Part shown: piece by piece, positions 16,424-24,821 of the stretch | Layout of the letters: each line of letters opens with the position of its first letter | Numbering within the stretch: position 1 is the stretch's first letter | NCBI RefSeq assembly: GCF_002387245.1 | Contig: NZ_DGLD01000019.1 | Location: 248,001 to 312,000 of the forward strand | Origin: Brevundimonas sp. UBA4553 | GTDB lineage: Bacteria; Pseudomonadota; Alphaproteobacteria; Caulobacterales; Caulobacteraceae | Direction of reading: 5' to 3' | Length of the DNA stretch: 64,000 nt | Program-made: the position numbers and the translations under genes | Notes under the pieces: model-generated | Database searches by the model: none | What the model saw: only the letters and a program-made list of their open reading frames with translations | What the model was told of the DNA's origin: nothing

Positions 16424-17650
16424 ATGACCATTCCCGCAGATCTGACAGACGCCCAGCCGGTCCCCAGTGGGGCGACCTCGCCGCGTTTTCTGATCAAGAT
16501 CGTCGGCGCCGTGGCCTTCGCCCACCTGCTCAACGACCTGATCCAGGCCGTCCTGCCGGCCATCTATCCGATGCTGAAGACCAGGTTCGCCCTGAGCTTC
16601 ACCCAGATCGGCCTGGTCGCGCTCGTCTATCAGTTCACGGCCTCCCTGCTTCAGCCCTGGATCGGCTTTTATACCGACAAGCATCCCAAGCCCTATCTGC
16701 TCCCCTGCGGGATGTTCGCCACCCTGATCGGCATCGGTCTGCTGGCGACCGCGGGCAGCTTCGCCATGCTTCTCGTCGCCTCGGCGGTGATCGGCGTGGG
16801 GTCGGCCACCTTCCACCCGGAGGCCTCGCGTGTGGCCCGTCTCGCCTCGGGCGGACGGTTCGGCACGGCGCAATCGACCTTCCAGGTCGGGGGCAACACC
16901 GGTTCCGCCATCGGCCCCCTGGTGGCCTCGCTGATCATCCTGCCTCTAGGCCTCACCGCCTTTGGATGGCTAGCGATCGCTGCGGTCACGGCGATCTGGG
17001 TGCTTTTCGGCGTGACCCGTTGGCGTGTGCGCAACCCTCATGCCATGGTGGCGGCCAAGGCCTCCAGCGAAGGTCCGCGGTTGAGCCGGGGCAGGATTGC
17101 GGGCGCCCTGACGGTCATCGCTGGGCTGATGTTCGCCAAATTCATCTACATCGGCGCTTTCACCAACTACTATACCTTCTACCTCATCGAGCGCTTCGCC
17201 CTCTCGGTGGAGGATTCCCAGTTCCACCTGTTCGCCTTCCTCGCCGCAGTCGCGGCGGGAACCTTCGCTGGCGGTCCCATCGGCGATCGTATCGGCCGCA
17301 AGGCCGTCATCTGGCTGTCCTTCCTCGGCGCCGCGCCCTTCGCCCTGATGCTGCCCTACGTCGATCTCGGTTGGACGACCGTGTTCTCCATCGCCATCGG
17401 CTTCATCATGTCGTCCGCCTTCGCGGCTCTGGTCGTCTATGCGCAGGAGCTCGTCCCCGGTCGCGTCGGCCTGGTGTCGGGCCTCATGTTCGGCCTGATG
17501 TTCGGCGTCGGCGGCGTCGGCGCGGCGGGCCTCGGCCTGCTCGCGGACGTCAATGGCGTCGTATGGGTGTACAAGCTCTGCGCCGTATTGCCCCTTCTAG
17601 GCCTTATCACGGCTCTGCTTCCTGACTTCAAGAAGCGGACGGCGGGATAG
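16424..17650 (+). CDS. MFS transporter, fosmidomycin-resistance (Fsr) type
   Basis: Protein of 408 residues with about 12 transmembrane segments. It begins with the Fsr-like helix HLLNDLIQAVLPAIYPMLK, then FTQIGLVALVYQFTASLLQPWIG and the loop YTDKHPKPYLLPCGM, and has SATFHPEASRVAR and GGNTGSAIGPL, hallmark blocks of the subfamily. A second MFS loop reads GGPIGDRIGRKAVIW. It probably exports a small hydrophobic compound. The frame stays open upstream to 16226, but the ATG at 16424 matches the family start. It stands alone; no local regulator is seen. Confidence 0.85.
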   Translation: MTIPADLTDAQPVPSGATSPRFLIKIVGAVAFAHLLNDLIQAVLPAIYPMLKTRFALSFTQIGLVALVYQFTASLLQPWIGFYTDKHPKPYLLPCGMFATLIGIGLLATAGSFAMLLVASAVIGVGSATFHPEASRVARLASGGRFGTAQSTFQVGGNTGSAIGPLVASLIILPLGLTAFGWLAIAAVTAIWVLFGVTRWRVRNPHAMVAAKASSEGPRLSRGRIAGALTVIAGLMFAKFIYIGAFTNYYTFYLIERFALSVEDSQFHLFAFLAAVAAGTFAGGPIGDRIGRKAVIWLSFLGAAPFALMLPYVDLGWTTVFSIAIGFIMSSAFAALVVYAQELVPGRVGLVSGLMFGLMFGVGGVGAAGLGLLADVNGVVWVYKLCAVLPLLGLITALLPDFKKRTAG

Positions 17651-17814
17651 CGTCCATCCTTCGGGCGGTTGGCTGCGAGCGCGGGCTCGGGCGTACCCGC
17701 GAGGCACGGATCAACGGACCTCCTATCGATCCGTTCGCTGATGACGTCTGGCGTTCGAGGCGGCCGTTGGCGGAGCGTCCCTGCCTCTGAGGAAGGCTTC
17801 GTCGCAATCGTGGA

Positions 17815-17842
17815 CGGAGGCGGGGGACGTTCCACGCCTCCG
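17815..17842. terminator. Hairpin between convergent genes
   Basis: CGGAGGCG (17815-17822) pairs with CGCCTCCG (17835-17842) across a 12-base loop, 11 bases before the stop of the leftward gene. Candidate terminator without a T-run. Confidence 0.35.
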
Positions 17843-17852
17843 CATGCCTGGA

Positions 17853-18332
17853 CTAATTGCCAGGCTGAGGGGTCGTGGACGTAATGACAGCCGTGGTGTC
17901 CGCCTGTGACGGGGTCACCACGGCCCGACGCTCGATCACGACGGGCCCCGAGGCGCGCGCTTCTGCGACACGGGCTTCAGCCTCGGCGCGGATCGCTTCA
18001 GCGCGAGCCGTCGCGCTTTGAGCCTGAGCGATGGCGACGCTGTCGCGGGCGCTGCTGATCTGGTTCTGGACTAGGGCGGCCTCCGCCGTCTGTCTCGCAC
18101 TGTCGGCGGCGGCCTCGGCCTGTGCGGCGCGGAACTCAGCCTCGGTCGGTCCTGCGGCGGGGCGTGTCAGGAAGTAGACGAGGCCGAAGACAGCTGCGGC
18201 CAGAAGGAGACCCACCACCCACCAAAGGGCTGTGTTGCGTTCCCGTTCGACGATGACGGTCTCGGGCGCGCGGCGGATCTCACCGCCGATGGGGTTAATC
18301 ACATTCGGCTCATCGCGGTTGAAATCGGCCAT
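17853..18332 (-). CDS. Membrane-anchored coiled-coil protein
   Basis: Protein of 159 residues. A charged cytosolic head (MADFNRDEPNVINPIGG...VIVERERN) leads into one helix (TALWWVVGLLLAAAVFGLVYF), then an Ala/Glu/Arg-rich coiled coil of about 75 residues (EAEFRAAQAEAAADSARQ through EARVAEARAS) and a Thr/Pro-rich end. The coiled part probably faces the periplasm. Function unknown. A similar head-helix-tail design recurs at 22632-22916, suggesting an envelope-stress role for the local small genes, which is inference. Confidence 0.7.
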   Translation of the reverse strand: MADFNRDEPNVINPIGGEIRRAPETVIVERERNTALWWVVGLLLAAAVFGLVYFLTRPAAGPTEAEFRAAQAEAAADSARQTAEAALVQNQISSARDSVAIAQAQSATARAEAIRAEAEARVAEARASGPVVIERRAVVTPSQADTTAVITSTTPQPGN

Positions 18333-18666
18333 GGCTCTTCCTCGTCGTTGCTTCGGTCAAATCCTCTGGCGTGGGCTATGGTTCCGGTTGTCGATCCGAA
18401 GGCCGTGTGCTTCGCGCGTATCGCACAGGTCAGACTCCGGCTTTCGCTTGCAACCGATGACCGGCCGAGTGGACAAGAGCGTCCGGATGGAGGCGGCCCG
18501 CCCAGGCGCGTGTATACTTCGGGCCGGGTTGGGGAACTGGAGCGGGTGAAAAACCGTTCCGGCCTATAGCGCCGGTCGTGTCGATCGACGGCTCGACTAT
18601 CAGCGCTGCTCGACCTATCGAGTGGAACCCGTCCTTGCCCCTCGCGCCCCGCGAGGGGCTTTTTCA
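18333..18666 (+). ncRNA. Gene-free stretch ending in a strong rightward terminator; candidate small RNA
   Basis: No convincing coding frame exists, yet the stretch ends in an intrinsic terminator oriented rightward (18637-18664) with no gene before it on that strand. A small RNA ending there is the simplest explanation. A CCTATAGC segment near 18563 could be a -10 element, but the promoter is not established. Confidence 0.3.
18637..18664 (+). terminator. Intrinsic terminator with T-run
   Basis: GCCCCTCGCG (18637-18646) pairs perfectly with CGCGAGGGGC (18650-18659) around CCC and is followed by five T's. It points rightward, towards the end of the leftward gene at 18667-18894, and has no rightward gene upstream. 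Confidence 0.85.
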
Positions 18667-18894
18667 TCAGTGGCCGAAGGCGTCTTGGTCAAGATCCATG
18701 ACTGCCTTTTCCTGCAGGGAGGCGGCGACCTCACGCGCAAAGGCGCGGTGGGCTTGCTCCTTGTCGAACATCACCCGCTCGGAGGCCTGCCGGCTATTGG
18801 TTAGCCTGTAGAAGGTTTCGGTCTTCTGCCGCGCAGCCGGGCGCTTGATACGTTCCAGCTTCACACCTGCCTGGGCTCTCACCAGTTTCTTCAT
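18667..18894 (-). CDS. Small hypothetical protein
   Basis: A 75-residue helical protein, basic at its N-terminus (MKKLVRAQAGVKLERIKRPA) and acidic at its C-terminus (VMDLDQDAFGH). It contains a Q/A/E-rich stretch and has no membrane segment. GGAGG lies upstream of the ATG. Unrecognised. Confidence 0.55.
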   Translation of the reverse strand: MKKLVRAQAGVKLERIKRPAARQKTETFYRLTNSRQASERVMFDKEQAHRAFAREVAASLQEKAVMDLDQDAFGH

Positions 18895-19295
18895 GGCCGC
18901 CTCCTGTTCGGGATTCAGACCAGGAGGTCGGCTTTGGTTCCGACCATGGCGTTTTGCGTGCGTCGCGCCCGACGCGACGCCGATTTAACGGATGTCCGCT
19001 ACGATCCCGGCGGGGAGGGCGGCCATCGCCCCGCGAGCCCCTCGGCCGCAAACGACGAGGATCGCGACGGCGCGTCAGGCAGCCGGTAGACGGGATGTGG
19101 CGGTCTCAACCACGTCCTCAGACCTCACTATGTCGGCGCCGATCTTTGTGGCGGCGAGCGACGACAGCTTTGCATGACCATGGTCTTGGTGCGCCGTCGG
19201 TTCTGCGATCCAGTTGATCGGAGCGTCGCTGTCGTAGCGGGCCTGTTTTCCATCAATTCCGCGCGGAACACTCGCTCGCCGGACGGCCGCGCTGA
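18895..19295. other. Intergenic stretch without a supported gene
   Basis: A 61-codon frame at 18992-19177 is low-complexity and has no good ribosome site. No hairpin with a T-run was seen. Confidence 0.35.
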
Positions 19296-19556
19296 TCAGG
19301 AAGGCATACGCTGTCCCTGACCGCGCTGCCGTTCCTGAGGATCGCCTTCCGGGGCGGTGTCTGCCTGCACCTTCGTCAGGTTTCCGTCCTCGTCCGAAAG
19401 AAAGTCGACGGCCCGCTTATCGCCGCTCTGGTCCCGGCTGGATTCGCGCGCTGCCTGTTTTTGCAAGCTGTCTTCGCCATGGCCCATGCCGCCCTGGTCG
19501 TTTTTTCCTGGCTGGCGACGGGATGGATCCGGATGGGGGTCGGATGCGTCTGTCAT
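19296..19556 (-). CDS. Small acidic/hydrophilic hypothetical protein
   Basis: An 86-residue, highly hydrophilic protein (MTDASDPHPDPSRRQPGKND...; AVDFLSDEDGNLTKVQADTA) with no hydrophobic core, probably disordered. A strong AGGAGA lies 5 bases before the ATG, supporting real translation. Function unknown; the composition recalls stress-inducible hydrophilic proteins. Confidence 0.55.
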   Translation of the reverse strand: MTDASDPHPDPSRRQPGKNDQGGMGHGEDSLQKQAARESSRDQSGDKRAVDFLSDEDGNLTKVQADTAPEGDPQERQRGQGQRMPS

Positions 19557-19750
19557 GTCGATCTCCTGTGCTGTCGGAGGAATCGAAGCGTCTGGCGCGC
19601 ATGCTGTTCCGTCGTCCGGTTACACGAAAATGTTGAATGCGCTCAGGGAACGGAGAGGTCATCCAATCTCTCAGACGGTCCGTATCGGCTCAGGCTCAGG
19701 ACTTGCTCCGGACGCCGTGCACGACCGCAAATGCCGAGTTCCGCTTCATA

Positions 19751-19918
19751 ATGACCCGTACCAATCGCGTATCGGAGCTTCGCCAGCTCCAGCGTAACGC
19801 CGAGAATATGGCCCGGCTTTCACCCTTCAAGACGGACCGGGATCGGTTCGGGCGGATCGCCGCTGGATATCGGGAAGAGGCGGACGCCCTGGAGCGGGGA
19901 AGCAACCCAGCCCGTTGA
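19751..19918 (+). CDS. Small hypothetical protein (55 residues)
   Basis: Starts MTRTNRVSELRQLQRNAENM and continues ARLSPFKTDRDRFGRIAAG, with a helical acidic end (YREEADALERG). It reads as an amphipathic helical protein of regular composition. The ribosome site is weak. The frame is open upstream, but the homogeneous part begins at this ATG. Confidence 0.45.
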   Translation: MTRTNRVSELRQLQRNAENMARLSPFKTDRDRFGRIAAGYREEADALERGSNPAR

Positions 19919-20224
19919 GCGGCGCGGTTTCCCGCTGCAGGTTCGGGCGAGCTTCGAGTGGCGTCCCCTCTCAGACGGGATCGGAGAGGGAGCCTGCCGA
20001 ACCTTCGCCGCTTGCGGCTGCTGCTTTTATTCCCCCTAGGCTGGCACCAGCGCCGCGGACGCCCACTCACACCAGACACGAGGTCTTTCGGCCCAGTGAG
20101 GCCGATCGGCCGTCCACTGCTGCCCCCTCGGCGGGTCCGCGATCAGTCCTATCCGCAACAGGCTAGCGAAACGACGGCGAAAATACCGGTCGAACCCCCG
20201 ATTTTCAGGGGCGAATTGCGTTCA
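19919..20224. other. Intergenic stretch, nothing recognised
   Basis: About 300 GC-rich bases between two small genes on opposite strands. The frames present are Arg/Pro-rich and unsupported. Confidence 0.35.
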
Positions 20225-20419
20225 TCAACCAACGACCCGAGCCGGCGCTGGCGAGATCGTCCGATCCGGTCCCGCCGGTTTCATCGAGAACGCCTGTTGC
20301 AGCAGAATTACGAGAAGTACGCCCGTAACAACGCAGGCGAGACGAATGAACCATACGTCGACCTGGTCGCGACGCGCCGGACGCTCGCCTGAACGTCTTG
20401 GTCGTTCCTGATCCGCCAT
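20225..20419 (-). CDS. Small single-span membrane protein
   Basis: A 64-residue protein with a basic head (MADQERPRRSGERPARRDQV), one helix (VWFIRLACVVTGVLLVILLQQAF) and a short polar tail. GGGAGG is 6 bases upstream of the ATG at 20419, which is preferred over an in-frame start further upstream. N-in topology is expected. Function unknown. Confidence 0.65.
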   Translation of the reverse strand: MADQERPRRSGERPARRDQVDVWFIRLACVVTGVLLVILLQQAFSMKPAGPDRTISPAPARVVG

Positions 20420-20761
20420 CGCCGCCTCCCTGGATTTTCTGTTAACCGCTACGCCCAATCAGCATGATCCCCAGCAGAAGAAACCAACCAGAGCAGAAGA
20501 AGCAAGCAGAGGATCACGCCGACCCCCTGTTCCCCCGCGCCGCCGTGCTCGCGTTCATACAGGACACCTCTACCCGACCAGTTCCCAAGGGCTTGACAGG
20601 GTCTCGCTGGAGCAGCGCGGAAGATTGCGATCCGCCACGGCGCGGTCCGCTCTGACCTGCATGACAAAGCATTGGATTGAAGAGTTTCGGCGGATCGTTG
20701 AAACTGCGCTTGGCTAGGGTCGTGCGCCCGATGACGCGATCGCTGCCAAGGAGGTCGCCGC
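20420..20761. other. Intergenic stretch with a possible small leftward membrane-peptide frame
   Basis: On the minus strand, about 20570-20449, a frame reads YEREHGGAGEQGVGVILCLL and then LLLWLV before a polar end. The hydrophobic run is suggestive, but I found no acceptable start codon, so it is not called as a gene. Confidence 0.3.
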
Positions 20762-21070
20762 ATGAAGAGGATTGAGCGCTCACTCGAAGAGGTTGAGGAC
20801 TTCGCCGCCCTTTTGGCCGGTCCGCTTGGAGATACGCTTCGCGGCGCGGGGGCGATCATTCAACAGCGGTTGCGCCAGCGCCGCCTCGTCTGGGCTGATC
20901 TCGACGATCAGGCCGTGGCGGACCTCTTCATCGCAGCCTTGATGCAAGCCGTGCTCGACGCGCACCCTGACGCCAATCGCGACGTCGTGGAAAGCGCGTT
21001 GGCGACCTTGTCCAGCAGCATCTACATGGCTTTTGCGGCCAATTCTGGCGGCGGGACGGCGATCAACTGA
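20762..21070 (+). CDS. Hypothetical helical protein, paralog of the next gene
   Basis: A 102-residue helical protein (MKRIERSLEEVEDFAALLAG...). It shares a layout with the gene at 21202-21498: a helix containing L-R-x-A-x-A-I-I-x-x-R, then V-x-x-D-L-D-(D/N), a segment with the pattern D-x-F-(I/V)-x-A, then an acidic H-x-D motif, and an A-x-L-S-(S/T) helix near the end. GGAGG lies 9 bases before the ATG. Function unknown. Confidence 0.6.
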   Translation: MKRIERSLEEVEDFAALLAGPLGDTLRGAGAIIQQRLRQRRLVWADLDDQAVADLFIAALMQAVLDAHPDANRDVVESALATLSSSIYMAFAANSGGGTAIN

Positions 21071-21201
21071 AACTTGCGGCGGTGAGGGGCCGGCCGGATG
21101 TTCGGCCGGTCCGACACGCCGATTTGATTCTGAAACCGGGCTCCAAAACCTATGTATTGCATGTGGTTTGGCTTGGGCGAGGTTTGGCGTGATGGAAACG
21201 A

Positions 21202-21498
21202 GTGCCGACCGGAGACGACTTGGAGATCCTCTCCAGCGAACTCAGCGAGGGCCTGAAGTCAGCGCTGAGACTGGCCCGCGCCATCATCGAGGAAAGGGTG
21301 CGCGAAGGCGGCGTGACGGTTGATGACCTGGATAATCATCACCTTCTGGAAGATTTCACGGATGCGTTCGTCGAAGCGGCGCCGGCCGTCTACGCGGGAA
21401 TGCACCGAGATACAGTTCGAAAAGTGCTTCGAGCCATGTTGTCGACCATCGTCCTGGACATTTCCGCCCAAGCTGACAGCAGCCGATCGATTCATTGA
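21202..21498 (+). CDS. Hypothetical helical protein, paralog of the preceding gene
   Basis: A 98-residue protein starting at GTG (PTGDDLEILSSELSEGLKSA). RLARAIIEERVREGGVTVDD aligns with the equivalent block of the upstream gene, and DFTDAFVEAAPAVY and MLSTIVLDIS also correspond. The two are probably an old tandem duplication. The start is uncertain because no strong ribosome site is present. Function unknown. Confidence 0.55.
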   Translation: MPTGDDLEILSSELSEGLKSALRLARAIIEERVREGGVTVDDLDNHHLLEDFTDAFVEAAPAVYAGMHRDTVRKVLRAMLSTIVLDISAQADSSRSIH

Positions 21499-21588
21499 AC
21501 CCGGAGAGGAGGAAGCCCGCCCCGGCGAAGCGGAGCGGGCCCGAGGAGGGGTCTGGGCGGCGATGCGATATCGCCTGGAACATGATGA

Positions 21589-22089
21589 CTACGCAGCCGA
21601 CCCCATAGCTTCCGAGTTGACGGCGGCGTCCGCGATGGTCGTCAGGTCTTCGTCGGTCTGGGATTCTTCCTGCAGTGTCTCGTCCAATAGCTTGACGGCC
21701 TCCTGCAGCCCCATCACCTGCGCCCAACGCTTCAGCGTGCCGTAGCGAGTGATCTCATAGTGCTCCACCGCCTGAGCCGCGGCCAACAGGCCGGCGTCGA
21801 GCGCCGGGGAGTCCTTGTACTCCTCGATGATTTCGTCGCCTTCGGCCAAGATACCTTCAATGGCGTCACAGGTCTTGCCGCGCGGAGCCTTGCCGATGAT
21901 TTCGAACACCTGCTGCAGGCGTTCAATCTGGCCTTCGGTTTGATCCTTGTGTTTTTCGAACGCGGCCTTGAGTTCCGGCGCCTGTGCAGCGCGAGCCATC
22001 TTCGGCAACGACTTCAAGATTTTGCGCTCGGCGTAGTAGATGTCGCGGAGCGTATCGTGAAACAGGTTCTCGAGGGTCTTATCGGCCAT
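21589..22089 (-). CDS. Ferritin-like protein of the YciE/YciF (DUF892) family
   Basis: Protein of 166 residues, matching DUF892 across its length: MADKTLENLFHDTLRDIYYAER, ILKSLPKMARAA, ELKAAFEKHKDQTEGQIERL, QVFEIIGKAPRGKTCDAIEG, and AVEHYEITRYGTLKRWA. The E-R, E-x-x-x-Q-I and E-H-Y-E residues form the ferritin-like metal-binding four-helix bundle. Members are stress-induced and not biochemically defined. AAGGAGGA precedes the ATG. It fits with the DUF2383 protein at 11131-11583 as part of a stress-protein set. Confidence 0.9.
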   Translation of the reverse strand: MADKTLENLFHDTLRDIYYAERKILKSLPKMARAAQAPELKAAFEKHKDQTEGQIERLQQVFEIIGKAPRGKTCDAIEGILAEGDEIIEEYKDSPALDAGLLAAAQAVEHYEITRYGTLKRWAQVMGLQEAVKLLDETLQEESQTDEDLTTIADAAVNSEAMGSAA

Positions 22090-22312
22090 GTCGTCCTCCT
22101 TATTGGCAGGAGAAAAAGCGCTTCGTCTCAGGCTTGTTCCATTCCAACGCCGACGCCGCTAGGCCCGGTCGATTTCGGTCCCGCATGTCTGTGTCCTGCG
22201 GCCGCGTCCCGGTGGACGTCTGAGGCGCCCGGCGCCCGCGTGCAAACCTTGACGATTTCGGCGCTCCCCGCCTTAATGCCAGCTGTGAAGTCGGCCTTTT
22301 CAGGAGGAGACA

Positions 22313-22531
22313 TTGCAACGGAAGACGACCGACCAGCTATGCCAGCTCGCGCGAAGCGGCGGCAGCATGGTGATCTACGCGGACACGCGTCCCACAGAGG
22401 ACCTCATTCAGATCGCCCTTGAACTGCGCCATGGGGCGACGCTGACGCTGAGCGGCATGGCGATGCGGCCCGTCGAAGACCTCTGTCGGATTGCAGACGC
22501 GGCGCCGGGCCGGGTATCGTTCGCGAGTTAG
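22313..22531 (+). CDS. Small hypothetical protein with TTG start
   Basis: A 72-residue protein whose TTG start follows an excellent AGGAGGAG (22302-22309) at 3-base spacing. It reads QRKTTDQLCQLARSGGSMVI, then YADTRPTEDLIQIALELRHG and ATLTLSGMAMRPVEDLCRIA. The middle contains a repeated pattern (P-T-E-D-L-I-x-I-A and P-V-E-D-L-C-x-I-A). No known family is recognised. The RBS decides the start. Confidence 0.6.
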   Translation: MQRKTTDQLCQLARSGGSMVIYADTRPTEDLIQIALELRHGATLTLSGMAMRPVEDLCRIADAAPGRVSFAS

Positions 22532-22631
22532 TTGGCTGGCGGGTTGCGGCGACAGTCCGGGCGAAGCCCGGCCCTACCGTCTGGACGGAGGGCCGGGATT
22601 GAACGCCTGTTCAAAGAATAACGGCGGCGGG

Positions 22632-22916
22632 CTAACTCGCCGCCGGCGTTGCAGATCGAGCCGCTTCGCCGACGTTCTCTGCAGCGGCTCCAACGCTCTC
22701 CGCGGCGCCCGCAATAGCATCGGACTCAACCCGTTCGCTCTGGCCCATATTGAGCAGGAAGTAGGCGATGACGCCGACCACCAGCAAGCCGAGAATGAGA
22801 GCGACGACCGCGCCCATGCCGCCGCCCCGTCTTTCTGCGACCACAGTCGGGCCGTCTGTGGTCGTTGTTCGTTCGACGGAGCCGTCGGGGTGTTGGACCG
22901 TGCGTTCGGTAGGCAT
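22632..22916 (-). CDS. Small membrane protein with Ala-rich tail
   Basis: A 94-residue protein: MPTERTVQHPDGSVERTTTT, a Gly/Arg loop, one helix (MGAVVALILGLLVVGVIAYFLL), then an Ala/Glu/Ser-rich tail (ESVGAAAENVGEAARSAT). GGAGGAG lies 8 bases before the ATG at 22916. The head-helix-tail arrangement resembles the larger 17853-18332 protein. Function unknown. Confidence 0.65.
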   Translation of the reverse strand: MPTERTVQHPDGSVERTTTTDGPTVVAERRGGGMGAVVALILGLLVVGVIAYFLLNMGQSERVESDAIAGAAESVGAAAENVGEAARSATPAAS

Positions 22917-23223
22917 GCTTCTGTCTCCTCCGTGAAGCTGTTCAAGCGGAGCAAAGCGCGCAGAGTTCCTTATAGCTAAGCCACCGAGACAGTGACGCTC
23001 AGTCACCGTAGGAGAGCCGCCAAGGCCTTGAGCCCTGGTGTCATGGATGATCAAGACCTCGCTCATGACCGACCCGAACGCCAAGGAGTCCCCTCAGCGA
23101 CGCGCGTCGGGCGTATCAGCAATTCGCCTTGGCCAGGCGCTGGCGTAATTTGGGTCGGGAACTGGACATAAGAGCGTGCGTTAGTCGAGCACCCTTCACC
23201 GCGACCGCTATTCGGAGGCTCCC

Positions 23224-23391
23224 ATGCCAAGGGACCCGGCAAACCCCCTATTTGAGAAGGTCGACGCATTCTTGAAAGAGGCCTTGGCGGAGCGGAATCT
23301 CGGGGCGCGGGCGCGGCTATTGGGCAAAGCCGTTTACTGGAACGAGATCCTGGCCAAGGCCGAGGGCAAGCCGTACCGCAGTCGTCTTTGA
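23224..23391 (+). CDS. Small hypothetical protein (55 residues)
   Basis: A short, regular helical protein: MPRDPANPLFEKVDAFLKEA, LAERNLGARARLLGKAVYWN, then EILAKAEGKPYRSRL. The balanced charge pattern and good codon use support a real gene, although GGAGG is only about 5 bases before the ATG and is partly CGGAGGCTCCC. No family recognised. Confidence 0.6.
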   Translation: MPRDPANPLFEKVDAFLKEALAERNLGARARLLGKAVYWNEILAKAEGKPYRSRL

Positions 23392-23424
23392 GAAAAAGAC
23401 GCCCCTCGCGGTTCAGCGAGGGGC
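23392..23424 (-). terminator. Leftward intrinsic terminator with T-run
   Basis: On the minus strand, GCCCCTCGC pairs with GCGAGGGGC around a 6-base loop (23401-23424) and is followed by GTCTTTTTC. Its stem nearly repeats that of the terminator at 18637-18664. It points leftward with no leftward gene before it, so it may end a small RNA or act on the tail of the rightward gene that stops at 23391. Confidence 0.7.
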
Positions 23425-23996
23425 GGAGGTTCCGCATCATTAACAGTTAGAGAGACGATTGTGATCAAGGCCCGCTCCGGCCAGTAGCACGTCTGTTGAA
23501 TGCAGGGATCGCCCGCTCGTTCCCTATGGACCTGCGCGGACGCCCACCTGAGCCTACTGAGTTTCGCACCAGCCTCGACTGCGTTGTCGTCCTGGAGGGA
23601 GGGGCCGCGCCCGCCTCACATTGGCGACACCGACGCCGTGGTCGATCAGTACGTCACCCGGCATGGCCTGCGCGGCATGGTCTCTCTCCCTTGCTGGAAT
23701 GCGGGACTGCCCCCCCAGGCGCGAAAGGTTTCATGAAGATTCGAATGGCCTAGCGCCCCAATGGCCGCAGGCTTCTTCGAGCCGCTCATCAGCCGGGTCA
23801 TCGTCCAGCCTTCATTTGACCCAGCCCTGCTGACGATCGTTCGTTTCACGCGGAATCGCCCGCAGGTCTTGCGGGCGTCTGTGCGCGGGCTCCTCGAGGC
23901 CTCCTTAAGATTACAGGGTTGGCGGATGGTTATTCGCATTGCAGAGTTTGGCCATCGTTCGTGCGCGTGAATCTAAGCCAGATCGAAGGGGGAACA
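23425..23996. other. Gene-poor stretch
   Basis: About 570 bases with only overlapping short frames of irregular composition. On the minus strand, TTGATC and TGTTAA spaced by 17 bases (around 23442-23470) could form a promoter facing the 23392-23424 hairpin, but the product would be very short. Confidence 0.3.
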
Positions 23997-24200
23997 TTGA
24001 ACGACGAGGATGAACGTCTCGCTGAGGTGTGGCTTGCGCACTTCGGCTCGCCCATGCCAATTTTTGGAGCAGCGGCCGTGGCGCGCAGGATTCTGCTCGA
24101 TAACGGCGGTCGCGAGGCGCTGCGCGCTGCCGATATCGCCCTCGCAGAGGATGGCCGCAGGAACACGCCTGCTGTTCGGCCCTCGAGACCTCGCCGCTGA
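23997..24200 (+). CDS. Small hypothetical protein with TTG start
   Basis: A 67-residue protein reading from TTG at 23997 after AAGGGGGA: NDEDERLAEVWLAHFGSPMP, IFGAAAVARRILLDNGG, REALRAADIALAEDGRR. The amphipathic helices and acidic start look coding. It is unrecognised, and an upstream extension is possible. It sits immediately before a decayed fragment of a duplicated gene. Confidence 0.5.
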   Translation: MNDEDERLAEVWLAHFGSPMPIFGAAAVARRILLDNGGREALRAADIALAEDGRRNTPAVRPSRPRR

Positions 24201-24226
24201 ACAGGGTGATCGTCATCCTCCTGGGT

Positions 24227-24360
24227 ATCACTGGGTGAAGATGCAGCCCTGGAAGTTGGGGCGGCGAGAGAGCCGAGTGCAGCAAACGCGACGAAGTTGC
24301 GGCGTGGTCCTGCCCTCAAGATCTCTCGATGAACAAGGATGCCTCAGGTCCGTCTTTGGA
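24227..24360 (-). pseudogene. Decayed 5' fragment duplicated from the SnoaL-like gene at 47.3 kb
   Basis: These 134 bases align along their length with 47757-47892, which spans the 5' leader and first 27 or so codons of the SnoaL-like protein gene. Shared blocks include AACGCGACGAAGTTGCGGCG and TGGTCCTGCCCTCAAGA. The copy here has lost the ATCCA bases containing the start codon and has many substitutions. The fragment still reads NFVAFAALGSLAAP on the minus strand (parent: NFVAFATLGSVAAS). It is a dead fragment with no gene downstream. Confidence 0.75.
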
Positions 24361-24821
24361 CATCCGCCGGAAGTACGGATGGTGATCTGAAGGGCGGGGA
24401 CGTGGCCCAGTCTGCGTCCCATATACAAGCTTGGCCATGATGGCTCGACTTGATGTCGTCTTGCGAACCTTGAGCCAGTGTCCGACACGGGCGCCCGAGG
24501 GACTCTGCGCCGGGTGCGGGGTGCGGAGTGCAGGAGGGTTGGTAGCTCGGCACCGCGGTGGATCACGGCTTGGCAGTCTTGGAGCAGATTTACCCGTATC
24601 GGGCGGTCCGTCGGACAGCGGACTGGCACAACGTCGCGGCGGGGGGGGGAAACAAACGTCCACTCGTCAGAGAAATTGGCGGGTGTTTGCTGCCCGGCGC
24701 TCCGGCGAACCTCGGCCTTGAAACCGCTTGTGTCGGGCAGGGGATACAGCAACTTTCGCCGCCCGTGAGGTTTCTTGGCTCGTGTCGCGACAGTCTGTTC
24801 GCCACGGACAGGAAGATCCTC
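24361..24821. other. Gene-poor stretch upstream of the hydrolase
   Basis: The rightward hydrolase frame stays open back to 24558, but that extension shows no fold or family pattern. No other gene is seen. Confidence 0.35.
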
